Origin: Bradysia coprophila
Lineage: Eukaryota > Arthropoda > Insecta > Diptera > Sciaridae
Reading direction: 5' to 3'
DNA: 64,000 nucleotides
Assembly (NCBI RefSeq): GCF_014529535.1
Contig: NW_023503464.1
Location: 911,863-975,862 of the forward strand
Shown here: piece after piece, positions 1 to 14,300 of the stretch
Numbering within the stretch: position 1 is the stretch's first letter
Layout: each line of letters opens with the position of its first letter
Notes under the pieces: model-generated
What the model was told of the DNA's origin: nothing
Seen by the model: only the letters and a program-made list of their open reading frames with translations
The model's database searches: none
Program-made: the position numbers and the translations under genes

Positions 1-787
1 AAAGACAGAGTTTATAGTTTCTACACACGTACTGTCTACCTAAATATAAGAATAATTAACGATATTATATGGTTCGGTTAATGACATGGAACCATGTGAA
101 TATGTCGACGGTTTTCTATCTTTAAATTTTGCCCGACCAAAAACTGTAAGGGAACTCCAGGAAGGCGGAAAACTTTCCAGATTGGTTGGGCACCTCGTTG
201 CGTTCTTTAGTCCGAAAATTTTTAGAATATGAAGTGTCCTGGTGCAATCACATAAAAGTTAGGTGTCCACCTATTTAAAACCTTTTGTTTCTCAAGATTC
301 GAAATGCTATCAGATTTTTGAACTACGAGTAGCTGAAAATAAGACAAGAGAGACTTGGCAACATATCCAGCTAGTAATCTTCCTCTTTTCTCGTACTGAC
401 GTTCTGGTAAATAAATCTGGATCAAGTTTGGCAAATCTCACTAAGTTTCTCTATAAGCGAAACATTTCCTTTGTTAGAAAAACGAAGGAGAGAATCGAGG
501 TTCGTGTATGAGTCTGTCTGTGAAAAGTGAGTGAAATGGGCATTGAAATCTTTCGATTTTGCTTTCTCAAGAAAATTTTTCTTTCTAAATAGTGGGTTTA
601 CAGACTTCCCTCCCCCGCTACTCTCGAAAACTGACTGGATGTCAGTTTGGCACCTGAACTTTGACAACCACAATAGATTTCTCCTTAATCAGGAAATTGG
701 TGCGAGTGTTTTCCATTTCCATTGAAGAAACCAAAAATTGGAAATGTGTACAAACTCGTAGGATCTTTTCCGAAAAAGTGGAGGGCG

Positions 788-899
788 GGAATGAAATGCG
801 AACTCGATGTTGAGTGTTTTGTATAGAAATTAAATGTTTTCCTTTGTCAGTTTTTGAGTTGTTTGGAAAACACTCTACATCGAGTTCGCTCCGCATTCC
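788..899. repeat. Imperfect inverted repeat (foldback)
   Basis: Arms of about 30 bp pair with each other: the left arm carries cgaactcgatgttgagtg and the right arm carries its near-complement cactctacatcgagttcg. About 45 bp of unpaired sequence lies between them. No open frame fits. It is probably a MITE-type foldback. Bases 1-787 show no gene or repeat I can name. Confidence 0.7.
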
Positions 900-932
900 A
901 AAATTATGAAGATGTCAAACAAAATGTATGGA

Positions 933-1010
933 CGCGATCACGGCAGAATAAAGTAAACGTTTCAAAAATGAATCGCTCGTGCCTGGTTTATTTTCTTCTG
1001 CCGTGACGCG
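933..1010. repeat. Short inverted repeat, CACGGCAG-ended family
   Basis: The left arm cacggcagaataaagt faces a right arm ending ttctgccgtgacgcg. The ends match the longer elements at 3311-3482 and at the right edge of the window, so this looks like an internally deleted relative. Confidence 0.65.
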
Positions 1011-1199
1011 AGATTCCTAGCCTCGTGTATGAATGTCGCATTGTGGGAGATTCTTCTTTTCACTACAAAAATTCCTAGCAGCCAAAGTGTTAGTTGTCAA
1101 AGTTAAGTAAATTTCATTAAATTAGTAATTAGTAATCCCTTGTAAATTCGTAATTGACACCAATAGTCACTATAGATCATTGTCAATGTCGTTTGAGAC

Positions 1200-1307
1200 G
1201 TCAAATAAGCGCTGTCATTTTCACAAAGCTAACAACAATATTAAAAAAATTTATATGAAGCTGTCATTGTTTGAGGTTAGCTTTGTGAAATTGACAACTT
1301 ATTTGAC
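1200..1307. repeat. Inverted repeat MITE-like element
   Basis: The left arm starts gtcaaataag and continues into cacaaagctaac. The right arm gttagctttgtg runs to cttatttgac. The arms are about 34 bp with few mismatches around an AT-rich loop. No coding content is seen. Confidence 0.7.
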
Positions 1308-1364
1308 ACTATTTTAGAGAGAAGTACCGCTTTTTGACACTGATCTATATACATATAAAGCTTT

Positions 1365-1560
1365 CAAAAATGGCAAACGTATCGCGATATATTCATAAAA
1401 TCTGTTACTTCTTTGGCTTTGGTTTGTTTTTTTTTACAAAAATCTTTTACTTCATTTGTATTGTTATAAAGTACGTTCGGCTATATAATGAGGCACCAGT
1501 CAGAGCTAAAGCCTTATTTTTGTCATCGATGTCGATAACAGATGACTCTCTCAAAGAATA
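1365..1560. repeat. AACCTGT-family MITE, degraded copy
   Basis: It carries the family's internal landmarks in order: a 'gttacttctttgg' block, 'tcttttacttcatttg', then 'gtcgataacagatga'. The best-preserved copies are at 49931-50131 and 52917-53125. The terminal AACCTGT ends have decayed here. Confidence 0.6.
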
Positions 1561-1618
1561 CGATTCGACTTGAAGCAGGCGATCTGTGTGACCTCCTGAA
1601 AGTTACAGTTAAGTATAC

Positions 1619-1723
1619 AACTAGCTGGTGAAGTGAAATTCTCATACAATTTTTCATGCGAGCTGAAAATTTTGACTCATGGTCCATACATTTTGTGTCA
1701 AAATTTCATTCCACCGGCTAGTT
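1619..1723. repeat. Inverted repeat
   Basis: The left arm aactagctggtgaagtgaaa pairs with the right arm tttcattccaccggctagtt, with about 65 bp between. A related but unpaired sequence (cagcaggtgaaatg) lies near 3909. It is 600 bp upstream of the acyltransferase start codon. Confidence 0.6.
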
Positions 1724-2333
1724 ATATTGGGAAAGAACAGATGAAGGGAAAAAATCATCTCGGATGCAAGTTGCACGGCTCACCTTTGGCTCTACTTGCA
1801 CCTTCTCGTACTCGGTACGAGATTTGGCCATTTTTCGTTTCGAGATGACAATGTAATATATATAGTTAGTGCGTGACATCATGTTTACAACTCTCATCCT
1901 CCTTCGCCACTTTCCATACTCCAAAATCGAAATCTTTCTGTTTTCATTACAAATAAATGAAAAATTATTTTCAAAATTTTGCGCGCATATTTTTCGTACA
2001 AGTGTCTGTCAAAACGTGCATCAGTCAACCCCATTTTTTATTTTACGTAAACGTATCAAACGTATCGACGAATTGTCATTCTATTACTAGTTGAACAAAA
2101 TACAGACAGCGCAGTAGGCAAGTGAAATCCATGAAGTTTATTCAGAGAAACACAGAAAAATGTCGAATTTTAATCGGAAATTCTGAGTTATTAATGCTGG
2201 ATTGTAGTGAATGATATTAAAGTGACACAGACAGTATACATAGTGGAACAGTGAAAAATCGGCATTTCAAAGAAACGGTCGCTTTTGTGTGTTGTTGTGT
2301 GATATTCCAAACAGTGCAAGGATCGTCGATACA
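1724..2333 (+). other. Upstream and 5' leader region of the acyltransferase gene
   Basis: This stretch precedes the start codon at 2334. No TATA box at a convincing distance and no upstream coding exon could be assigned. The 5' UTR probably lies in the last few hundred bases, but its start cannot be read from sequence alone. Confidence 0.35.
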
Positions 2334-5300
2334 ATGTCCTTTTTCGCTGCTATATTCGACTCTCTACTAATCACTCCGATACTTACTATTTTAAGTATAA
2401 TCTTTTTGGCATCGCTGGGCAAATCATTTGGCGTACGTCGGTTTTACATCAAAGTTTTGCTGAAAATATTCGAGGTAAATAAGTGCAATTTTGAACATGA
2501 ATTTCTAAATCGAATTTTAATCGGAAAATAACACACACGAGTCTCTGTTATCTGTGCTCGCATCATGATCCGCTTTTTCCTCTATATATTGAGTTTTTCA
2601 AATTTTGTTTTTTTTTGTTTCTCTAATTTACCTTAATCAAGTTCAATGTGACTGTTCACGATGATAATTTTAAATTGATTAGATTTTGATAAATTTCGAA
2701 ACGAAAAATTGATGTTCGTTTTGCGTAATCACTTGGAATATTGTTGCTTTGCAATAATATTTCAGCGCAGACTGTACAACTAGCTGTAAAACATATTTAA
2801 CTGGCTTTTCAAGCACCTGGAGCGTCTCTGATATTCATTCGGATTTGATAGATTTCTGAATGAGTTGCAATTGATGCTCAGTCTCATGCGAAGAAAAAAG
2901 AAAACTTTAACCAAAAACGTATTCTACAATGCCAACCAGTCAATTCATACGCTCCATATGAAAACACATTGCACGATGTACGTATATATATATATCCGTC
3001 ACATCCATATATATACACACTGACGACCTATCCTAATAAAATGACTGAACCGCGCCACAAGATATATAGGGGTGAGAGTCTGTCCGACTGAATAAATATT
3101 ATGTGTGTCATGTCATATACACGCATCTTGTGGGTCTGGTTGACATGTTATTACGAATACATTATGAATCCAAAAAAATGATTCATCATTCGTCTATTAC
3201 GACGATGAAATGCATTTGTGAAATTTCAATAAATTGCGTCTTATGTTAGTGATGTCGATCGTCAATCGGTTTCTCCTTAGTGAAAGTTTGCTAACAATTT
3301 TTGCAAAAGCACGACAGAGTAAAGTAGACAAGGCAGGAGCGGTTCATTTTTAAAACGTCAAATAAGTGACTCAAATGCTCTAGAACACTGTCAAAAATTG
3401 AATTAACTTTATTCGCGAAAAATAAGGCTTCAGGTCCCTAGTTCAATCAAGCGCTCCTCCATGGTTTATTTTACTCTGCCGTGTTTAAGAGGTTCCGAGC
3501 GTACGCTGAAATTGTAGCCTACATTTCTGCGTTTCGAAATTTTTGATCGCTGATATCTTTTAACAGGAGCCCTTTTTGAAAAATGTACGACCACATTTTC
3601 GAGTAAAAATATGTCAGCTTTGAATAAAAAATAAAATTGTCTGTGAAAGTTTCATGTGCTTTGAGAAAACTGTACCGATGCCCCAAATTTGCATCAAAGG
3701 TACACTTTTCTCAAAGCACATGGAACTTTCACAGACAATTTTATTTTTTATTCAAAGCTGACATATTTTTACTCGAAAATGTGGTCGTACATTTTTCAAA
3801 AAGGGCTCCCGTTAAAAGATATCAGCGATCAAAAATTTCGAAACGCAGAAATGTAGGCTACAATTTCAGCGTACGCTCGGAAGCTCTTAAGACCAAGTAT
3901 ACAGTCAGCAGGTGAAATGTAATTTTGACATAAAATATATGGGTCATCTGTCAAAAATTTTCAGTTCGCGTTGGATAATGTACTAGACTTTCATTTCATA
4001 ATTCGTGAAAAATGTCTGAAAAATGCTCGAAAAATAGACCAACGCAAAATGATTGAAGATTGAAGTATATGAACCATCTGTCAAATTTATTTTACACAAA
4101 ATGTGAACCTGATGTAAACGCTCGCTTTTCAGACGTATTTCATGCATTTTGCTTCGAAGGTGAAACAAACTTCGAAAAAGAGGCCAGTATTTGGACTTTC
4201 CCTGTTTACTCCCGTAACTTTTTTGATAGACCCGGGATATCCCCGAGTTTTCATGACTTCGGGACTTTTTTAACGTTAGATGGGCGGAGGTAATGCCATT
4301 CAGACGGTCGGTCTAGCACATTAGTTCGATGCTCTTTTTTTTAAACTAGCCGTTTTACTATGGTAAAACACGCACGGAAGCCTCTGTTTGGGCCCATTGT
4401 GCTATGGTTTTGTTAGTGTGATTGCTGTTTGTACTAGCAATGTAGTTTGAGATGTCCTTTGGATGAGGATTGTCTTACCTGACGATATAATTGCCTAAGT
4501 ACTTTAGCCTTTTCATGATGAAAGTTGGGCAGTGACAGATTTATTGTTCGGTTGTGTCAGTGTGATGGCCACACAGATCGCATCCTGGGTCCTTTCGTTT
4601 TCCAATTGCAATTTTGTTGTTTTTGATAGAAAGCGAGCGATGGTGTTTATATCGAACTTTCGTGCCACCGCACATCTGATCCGGTAATATATGGCATTAC
4701 CTCCGCCCATTATATACCTTGACCTTTTCTTAACTTTCCGTGACGTCACTTTCAGTGACTTTTCTTTACTTTTTGTGATTTTTCGTGACTCCGTATTTTT
4801 CCGGAACTTAACTTTCTTTGACTTTTCGACCTTCCGGTTCGATTTGTGACTTTTTCTGACACTAGGCCAAGACTTTCCGGAGCTGTTTGCTTCGTTTTGC
4901 TAGGCCCATGATCTGTGCACATACTAGCCCTAAATAAACTAACCGGCGCACATATCTAATCATAATGAATCAAAATCAGAACTGAGACGGTGGAGTGATT
5001 TTGGCTTCGAAATCTACTGAAGTATAAGTCTCAAGACCCTCTGTTGGAATTTTTTTTTCGTAAAATGTCAGGATTTGACACATTTCCAAGCTTATATAGC
5101 TTCTTAAGGTGGCAGCAAATATGGAGAAGCAAATGGGAATGAATAGAACTTTCGAGTGAAGCGTCAATAAGCAATTTCTATGGAATTTCGTCAGTGTTGA
5201 AATAGGCTCCCAACATTCATTACGCTCACCAAATTCACCCGATAGTTGGCTCCGGTAATTTATATGATCTGTTGAAGCTTTTCATTATACCTTCCTTCAT

Positions 5301-8300
5301 GGATTACATTCTTTGTCATAAGAGAGTCATTGTTCCTAATTTATACAAATGATAGTCTACCGACTTCAGTGTTTTCGCTTGGCAGCGCATTATACCTCCA
5401 AACTCTGTATGAACTTAACTGTGAAACGCTTTGCTGACTCTCAAATATGAGAATTGTGTACACGTACAATTTACTCTCTACACTATTAACCTACACATTT
5501 GACATTGTGAATTTTCTATTCGGAATAATAATTTCTAAATCAATTTAAATCAACGTTTGCATATCGTTTTGCATAGTATAAGAAGAATAAAAAAAATGGT
5601 TTTATTAATAGCAAACGGAGTTAAGTTCAAAACAATTGATAAAAGTTCTCTGTCGTAAATCAATTTTCTCGTAAACGTTAAGATATTCGCGACATTTATG
5701 ACTGTAAGGAACACGTAGACTTATGCACTGCACGATAAAAAACTACCTGGGAAACTGGGGTCATTAAAGTAGTACACACGTTCTCACATCGCTTTTTAAC
5801 TTAAAGATCAATTGAGGAAGATCATATTTAAGACCTTCGATAGTTCTACGTCGGAAACATAATCAAATCTCACAATAAAAATGAAAAATTTAATTGAGTC
5901 AGCTGTATAAACACAAGTTGTTCAGAAGATTACCTATCATATCTCTACCTCTAAACGTCGCACTGAATTGTGAGATTTAATCAAGCAAATTTGTACGGTT
6001 CTCAACTGTGTGGTTGCTTCTATTCTTCTACGTTTAGAATATCGCTTTTCGGATGGATTGAGCAGGGGAAATGCATAATGAATGCTGAGTCATTATTGTT
6101 TCAAGGTTCCGGAAACTAAACTCATTACAAATGTCTTCCTTGCAAGAGAACTTTCACATCTACTTCCTGTCCATCTACTACCTGTAAGAAATCATTGGTT
6201 CGTCCCTCACCGTTTACGATATAATCTTCATTGCACATATCTCACACTTGTCCTGGACTTGCGTCAATTGTTTCATAGTTGTTCTCACGCAAATGACAAG
6301 ATGAAGCAATGCAATCGTTAGAGATCCGATGCCATAGCCATTGGAGTCGTTTACAAACGTCATTTTACAGATTTTTCGACACCTTCCCCTTCTCTTGTCA
6401 CGCGAAAAGTGTCAAAATTAACCCAGATGTGTAAGAACAGTTAAGTTTTCTCAAGCAACCCCTTCTTCCAACTGCATGGCGTTATTTGACAACAGTCCCA
6501 TTTTACTATTTTGTTAAGTCAGTTTAAGTGGAATGAAATTCGAGAAAATGAAAGGATGAATCATTAGCAGTCGACTAACTATTTATGTTGACATTCAGCG
6601 CCGACAGTATGTTGAAACTTGAAATGTTACTTTAGACCCGAATTACTTATCGGATTAGTCGACACGATACTTTGACCGAGTAAATTTATGATTTTCGTTA
6701 CCTTATCATTCCGTCATTGAATTGAAAGTACACTTGACGAACTGTGTACTCATTTCGAGTTTTGATAATGTCTGCGGTCTCATTTTCTCAATTGAATTCA
6801 ATTAATGAGAAAATTTGAAATTTACTTTCAAATTCAAGGTGAGACTGTGGTCAGTCACGTTACACAAATTCAGAACAGAATTTGCTGAACGCCTTCGACA
6901 GAACATTAAAAATGCAAACAATGCCAGTGACTAACAGTGTACGATTGCGTCATTGTCTGTTGAAAGAAATGTAATTTTCATTTATGCACAAATTCACATT
7001 AAATCCAACCAGTCGACAAAAACAAAACCCGATTTCAGTTTTAATTCACCGATAACGATTACACACAGAAATCGTCGTTGACAATAAACGCAAACAATGA
7101 ATGTTGTGAGCATTTTTATGTGGTGTTGTTAGACGAAAATGTGAAACTGAAAGCAGTAGGTACCTGTCTATCAAATGGATCAGCGAGATTACATGCTTTT
7201 CGGGTCCAATGTATTCTTGTTTTGGAAGATGATCTATTAAACAATGTATTTAACTACAATCAACGTACAAAGGTACAAAGGGTAAGACACGCGCCGGTGT
7301 CTGCTTGCCAAAAAGCGAAAAAAGGAGTCAAGAGGTCAGACACTTAGTTCATGATTCGACCTTCGTTCATTTTTTTCTCGATTATCTGCTTCACGTTACT
7401 GTGCTATTATTCCTTCCGGTTGGAATTGAGAAATTTGTTGTTCACGTTTAAATAATTTTTAATGGAAATCTTTTCGAAAAATATTCACTTGTTCACCACA
7501 GAGGGGAAAAAAGTTGTAAATTCCATTTTGAGGTAACAATTCACACTAAAAATCCAATTTTTTCTCGAGGTAAACATATACTTTTCACAAGAAAGGCTTT
7601 CGAAGTTTAAGATGGGGAAATTGCATTTTCTCTGGTGACTTGTAGCCCTCTCTTCGCTCTCTTTTTTCCCTCGTTACTGTGTTTTTATATGTGCGGTGTG
7701 ACTAACCTTTGTTTCTCCACTCAAATAGCTATGAGAATGTGATGTTCCGTTGACACTTCGTCTGATGACAGTTCGTGGTAGAAAATTTATATTTTCTCCC
7801 TTCTTATTTTGACAGTGCAGAAATAGTTATTTACATGAGAAAAGCTAAAAAGTTAAAAAGTAGAGTTTTCGCGTGAATTTTTTTGATCTGAGGTGAAGCC
7901 GAATTCCATTAACACATGAAAATTAGACTTTTATACTTTTATCCCGAGTTTTGTAATGTAATTTTGACCCGCAAGCATGTAAATCGACATTTTCTATCCC
8001 GAACTGTCACCATTATTTTTGACAAAATTGTGTAACTGTTAACTCCAACTCGAGAGATTCGCGGCCATCGCTCCGCTCTAACCGCAATTTTCCTTTTCTT
8101 TCTTCACTGTAAACAAATAACTATTTCTAATCGCACAAAATTTACAATCTTTTTAAAATCTACCAGGATGTTCATAGTAGATTAAGTCCACTTCAGGTCG
8201 GTGTTGTAACCTTGTCATAAAAATTTGGAAGCACGGACATAATCTATTATTATGATCTACATCGTGCATGCACATGCACAACTAGCATGTGGAGAGATTA

Positions 8301-11300
8301 AGTGACCATCCGCATCGATTTCCAACGTAGAACGTATTTTACGTGTTTCAGCGATGTGAATGCAGTATTTGTAAGAGCAAAGCCAATGTAAATACGAGTA
8401 TTTCCATTGTTAAATCGTAAACGCTTTCACTTCAGCGACAGAAGTTTGTAAATTCTATGTTTAAGAAACGAGAAACAACTAGAGTGCCATATGGTATAGT
8501 CATTATATCTCTTACTTCTGCTGTCGAAGCATCGTCTGTTGTTTGATACAAAATCTCCTAGAACATTTGTTTAATATTCATAAATTTTACTATAACCGTA
8601 GGTCTTCACTTTTTTTGTCGTTGCTGTCGATAACAGATGATTAGCCGTATCCAGCAATTTTAAGATCTAACTGCTCTGGCTTGCAGAAGTATTTTATACA
8701 AATTTTGGAAAATATTTTTGTCGTAGAAGGAATTTCATGTGAAACCTTAATGGCGCAATAAAACTTTGCTTTTTAAAAGCTATAGAAAATCGAATTTTAA
8801 TAAATTTAAGTCCATGCGAGATACCCGGGAACTTTAGAAATATTGCTATTCATCGCAGCGACTGTGAATTGATATCATTGTTATGATGGCCTCATGATGT
8901 AGTGTATTTGTTATGCAGATGCAGACTAACATCAATGTTTGCCACTAATTCGGTCAAGCTGTAAATTTTTGCATTTTATTTGCTCACTTTTCAAATTATT
9001 CAAATTTTTTTTTTATGAAAACAAAATCCAAGCAAATTAATTCCGAAACAAGTTTTCAACTAATGTACACCAGCATCACAAATACCTTGCATTTAGCGCT
9101 TAAACAAAATGAAATTGAATCAAATCGTTGAAGGAAAAAAAATATGAAAATCAATTGAGATTAACTACCTTGAATGTACACAAGCACCCGATTACACAAT
9201 CGTGCCGTACTTTATAAATCGTTGATGTCTGTATCTATGTCAGTATATCGAGCTATAGTATCGACTTGTGCTTAAGTGCTTAATTCGTAAGGTAATCAAT
9301 TATAAGAGTTTAACACTTCGGTTTGGTGGCGAGTTGTTCAGATGTTTAAAAGTTTGTTGAGTAAGAAGCGCTAATTCAACCACTGCAACGTAAATCATTT
9401 TTGAGTGCTGAAAGTTAAATTAACTGTAAAAAAAGCAGCAAGGGGACAATTCGTTTTGTCATATAAAATTATCGAATCTTTCACTTCTTTTGCCCATTAG
9501 TACAGTAGTTCATTCATATGTGGAAAAATTTGCTTTTCTTCGGTGGGTAGAGTTGTAGAAGGCGCGTCATATAATCCCCCTTCGAAGACAAACAAATTAT
9601 CCCACATTTGCTCTACAAAATCTCCTACTTAATTTGTTCCAACTTACAATTTTTGTATACAATAGACCACAGACCACATTAGTTGGAGGTGTTGGTTTTA
9701 TGTTAATGTAAAATCCTCTGCTGACTGAAAATCGGCAACAGTACGAAATGATCCAGGCTCAATTTTGGTGGAATTTTCTAGTAATCGTATCGCATTGGTA
9801 ACCTAAAGTTCACTCAAGCTTCACAATTTAGGTACTTGCAGTGTGTTTGGTGATGGAATTTGTGTGCATACACCTAGCCTACATTTAGGCGAGATAGCAC
9901 TTACGCGACTAACGTTCCTCCGAAAGAATTTGCATTATTTGAGGCGTGGTTCTGAAATCACTTTAGTGCGTCAAACAAATCCAATCAAATTTCAGTTTCC
10001 CGCTGCGTTCTTACGAAAAAAAATAAATATTTCTTTTCGTTTGGTCGAATCAGTCGAAGCTTATCACTACACTTGTTTTGTTTATTCAGAGATTAACTCA
10101 AATTGAATTCTTATCTGAACGTATAAAATGTTCGATTAGATAACCGTTGTCCAGCACTGCCACGTGTGCTATCTAATCTCTAAACGAAAATAATCTTTTC
10201 CCATTTGACAGTATATTTACCCCCTTTTTCTCAATTCCAGTATGGCAGACAAAACATCGAAAATTTTCGAAACTCCACACGCATCAATTTTAACATCAGC
10301 GGCAGTTCGGAAAATGAATCGCTGCCACTGTCACCCCATCATGAGGACGATTGTGATCCGAATTTGAAAGAACAAACCGTCACACAGAATGGCAAATGTG
10401 TGCAGGCACAGGCGAATGGAAATGGATTGAGTGGAAATACGGTCATTAGTCGAGACACGTTGATATTGTTGCCGGAAGGGGAATCAGTTTCGAATGGAAA
10501 AATCAAACAACAAACAACCGATTCGAACGAAGTTAAAGACGACATACAGCAGGTATGGTTAACAGTATATTGCGCGCTTTTATCATCAAAAATACAACCG
10601 CGAACGGTTAGTCGATTGTCTGCTGTTTTATTTAAAATTTTGTTTTATCGGTTCATCACGAAACATCGTAACACAACTTTGAGTTTATCTTGAAGAGTGA
10701 CCTATCCTTGTGCCGTCTTAACTACAAGGGGTCTTTCGATGTTTGTTTACTCAATTATTTTTTTTTTGCATTTCATGCGATAACGTTTAGGTGTCTTCGA
10801 CTCTTGTTGTATCAAATGCAAAAATTTTCAAGAAATTTATTTCGATTGAGCCAATTGGTTCATTGATAGCTAGTCTGGTAGTAAATGGTTGTGGGAGATT
10901 ACATTTTTATGCGTGACATTGTTCAGAGGAATTTTTATTTTGAAAGATAGTCTGGCTCCGACGAGGTTGGTTGATTGAAATCCCCCCGGCCCAAATGCTA
11001 TATATGATCATCAGAAATTCAAGAATTTCAAGATCTTTCGAGGAATTCAAGAATTTACATTCTTGAAGCTCTTAAAATTCCTAAAAATCTTTGGGATCCC
11101 TTAAAGTTTCTGGATTTCTTCAAATTTACTGATATTTTTGGAATTCCTGAAATTCTTGGAGTCTCTGAAATTTTTGAAGCTCTTAAATATCCCTGAAATT
11201 CTTGAAGCTCTTAAATATCCCTGAAAAGACTGGACCGTAAATATTTCAATTGCTGTATGATGCAATCTAAGAGACCGATCAAGTCAAGCGCGGATGGATT

Positions 11301-14300
11301 CCACGTTCACCATTTCTTTGTTCACATTTTTCTGACTTCCTTCCATTCCACAGGACGATCAGACATTCGAATTTGATCTATCCAATTGTCTTGACTACGT
11401 CAAAGCTGGTGTGGAGGCCATCATTGAGGACGAAGTCACATCCCGATTCGAAGCGGAAGAACTAAAAAATTGGAATCTTCTCACAAGGACAAACCGATAC
11501 TATGAGTTCATATCCTGGCGCCTATCGTTCATTTGGTTCTGCGGATTCTTCATTCGATACTTCGTGCTGATGCCAACACGAGTGTTTGTGTGTTTCGTTG
11601 GGGTGAGTATTTGTTTTCCATAGCCGGAATGTTCGCTGACGTGTTTGAGAGTAAAAGAACTAATCGCGTTGGACGTTGACCGCTCTGCTATTTAATTCGT
11701 TCGTATTCCAATGCGAACGAATTATCTCGTTTGGAAATATCATTTTTCCCGAATCCCATTTAGGTAGCATGGATGATTGTTACTCAAGCACTCGTTGGAA
11801 TGATACCGATGGAAGAGGCCCGTCGCTATTTCAATGACATAGCATTCAAAATAGCCTTCCGCATTGTTTGTCGGTCATTGTCAGCCGTTGTGACAATCCA
11901 TAACAAGGAATATCGGCCGAAGAACTGTGGATTTTGTGTGGCCAATCACACAACGCCAATCGACATTGCCATTTTGTCAACAGATTGCTCATTTTCTCTG
12001 GTGAGACTAAGTATTAAAGCGAAAAGAAAACTAAGGTCGTGTGTGCCCGTTCATGGTGAAAGTATAGTGCAGATATGTGTAGAGTTAGTTTGCTTTACTG
12101 TTTGCATTGTTTCACGGTCTAGATGTTAAGAACACAATGAATTCATGTCAAACAACCGGCGCGGCGGATAAATTATAGCCAGAGGATAGTTAACATCGGG
12201 ATCAATTCGTACGTGTTATCATTGCATTGGACAATTAATATGGTCGTTCAAATGTCGGACTAACCCCTCTCACGGTTGTCAACGTTTTTCTTTCAAAAAT
12301 CCCTAATCCCTTCCCGAATTGGTTGAACTCCACTCCTCTCAAACACAGACGGGTTCCATTGTATTACAATTTGATGTTGAAATTCACTCATCCAACCACA
12401 CAAATCAATAATCAGGTATGGTGGCTAACACTTTGTACGGCACTAGTTGGATTTATGCCGGAAGGTGAAAATAAGCGTTGGATGGTGCAGAAAGTGTCCG
12501 TACAATGTTTCGGGGTATTATCTAGTGCACTGTCAGCCGTCATTAATTATCATGACATTGAAAATCGGCCATCCGGCAGTGGAATATGCGTAGCGAATCA
12601 TACCAGTCCCATTGATGTGTTGGTATTGATGTGTGATTATTGTTATTCATTGGTGAGTAAAATCGATTTTGTGTTCTTTGTGGTGAATTCAATTTGACGT
12701 TTTTCTTTTCCTCATCGAATAACTTTGTAGCTGTGTGAATAACCCGAGTTCTGAATTCTTCTTCTTTTTTTAATTTTGTAGCATTTCTAACACATTAATA
12801 ATGGTGCCCATTGTAGTAGTACATTGTAAGCATGAAGCTACTAATTTATTTTAATTTTATTTTTTGTATTTGTACGATCTATATCAATCAAAGCCCATTT
12901 ACGAGAGTTAAAATTCGTGAAAATTCTTGAAATTCTCAAATGAAATTTTCGAGAATCTTCCTCAAACAAGAATTTTAATCTTCGTTAAATAGGCTCTGCA
13001 TCTAAAACTGAAAACACACGAGAAATTTTGAGTTGTTGAGATCGACAATTATGCTGCTTTTTGCTTTATGCTACAACTGTCGACCTCAGTAACTTAATAT
13101 TGCTCGTGTGTTTTCGATCTAATGCAATTTTCTTAGGCCGAAAACACACGAACAATTTTGCGTTGATAGGATCGGAATCTATGCTGCATTTTTCATTGTT
13201 TAGCCTATGGTGAATATCGAATTACAATGGAAAACACAGCATAATTGTCTATTCCATCTGCGCAAAATTGCTCGTGTGTTTTCAGCCTTAACGGCTTAAT
13301 AATATCGCTGAAATATTTTTAATTGAAACTTTTTCCATTAGCTGCCATAACAGTTTTGTAGTCCGTAGCTTACAGCTTGTTCATAAGAATGCCATCGAGT
13401 AAATTTTTAGAGGTCAACAACAAAACGTGGAGGAGAGGTCAGGATTTCAAGTAGACTTATCAGAAAGACTAAAAAACAAAGTGCTAATGCGACAAAACTT
13501 GCTAGAAATGAATTTTATTTATTGAACAAATTATAGTTAGAAGTTCGTTAGAAGGTCTGGAAAAGCCTGTCGCCATGTCGCCAAGACTCTATACTGTTGG
13601 AGATGTAACGTCAGTCACCATTTTATTAGATCCGCGGCGACGACGCGTGGTGATATTTTTGTATAACATTCTGGTGTCACCCGCACATCTAGATTTATAC
13701 GCTACATTCCCAACAGTAAAAAGTCTTGCTATAACATTTTGTGGTTCCCGAGATTCCTTTGTTTCTCGAGAACTCGGAATTGTCCTCAAGATGCGCGGTG
13801 ATGACCAACTATTCGAGCAAAGTAATTGACCTCCTAGGTTAGGGTGATATTTTGTATAAAGTGCTGGTGTCAACCGCGAATTTCTTGTGGTTCTCGGAAC
13901 TCTTGTGGTTGTCAAGATTACTGTGGCTCTCGAGGTTCTTGTGGTTCTTGAGGTCCCTGTGTTTCTAAAGATTCCTGTGTTTCTCGAGATTAACGTGATT
14001 CCCGAGATTCCTGTCGTTCTCAACAACTCGAGTTTTCAGTGGTTCTCTCGAACTGGAGATTGCCCAGATTCCTGTGTTTCTCTAGACAACTATGGTTCTC
14101 GAGATTCATGTGATTCTCTGACTCCATCCGTACGATTTCTCGAATGACTTAGTGATTCTCTCTATTTTGTGACACGATTTTCTGGAGTCACTTACCCCTA
14201 GAACCAGACATTAATCAAACTTAAAACAATTTACTGGGGTCCCCATGATCCTGAGCTTAGATTTAAAGAACAACAATGCATCTACCTCCAAATATGACGC

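Larger units (their letters stand above)
2475..10240 (+). other. Intron 1 of the acyltransferase gene
   Basis: The donor is GAG|gtaaat and the acceptor is ttccag|TATGG. It holds several inverted-repeat elements (listed separately). Stretches 4712-7480 and 8650-10240 are AT-rich and contain only short chance open frames. I see no exon or RNA gene in them. A TGACTTTTC-like simple repeat occurs around 4740-4870. Confidence 0.85.

Noticed and set aside
3637..3915. 92-residue frame
   Set aside because: It spans the loop and right arm of the 406-bp palindrome, so it is repeat sequence.
13589..14147. Long overlapping frames rich in Arg/Thr on one strand and Val/Leu on the other
   Set aside because: They follow the ctcgagattcctgtg tandem repeat and have no splice or domain support.
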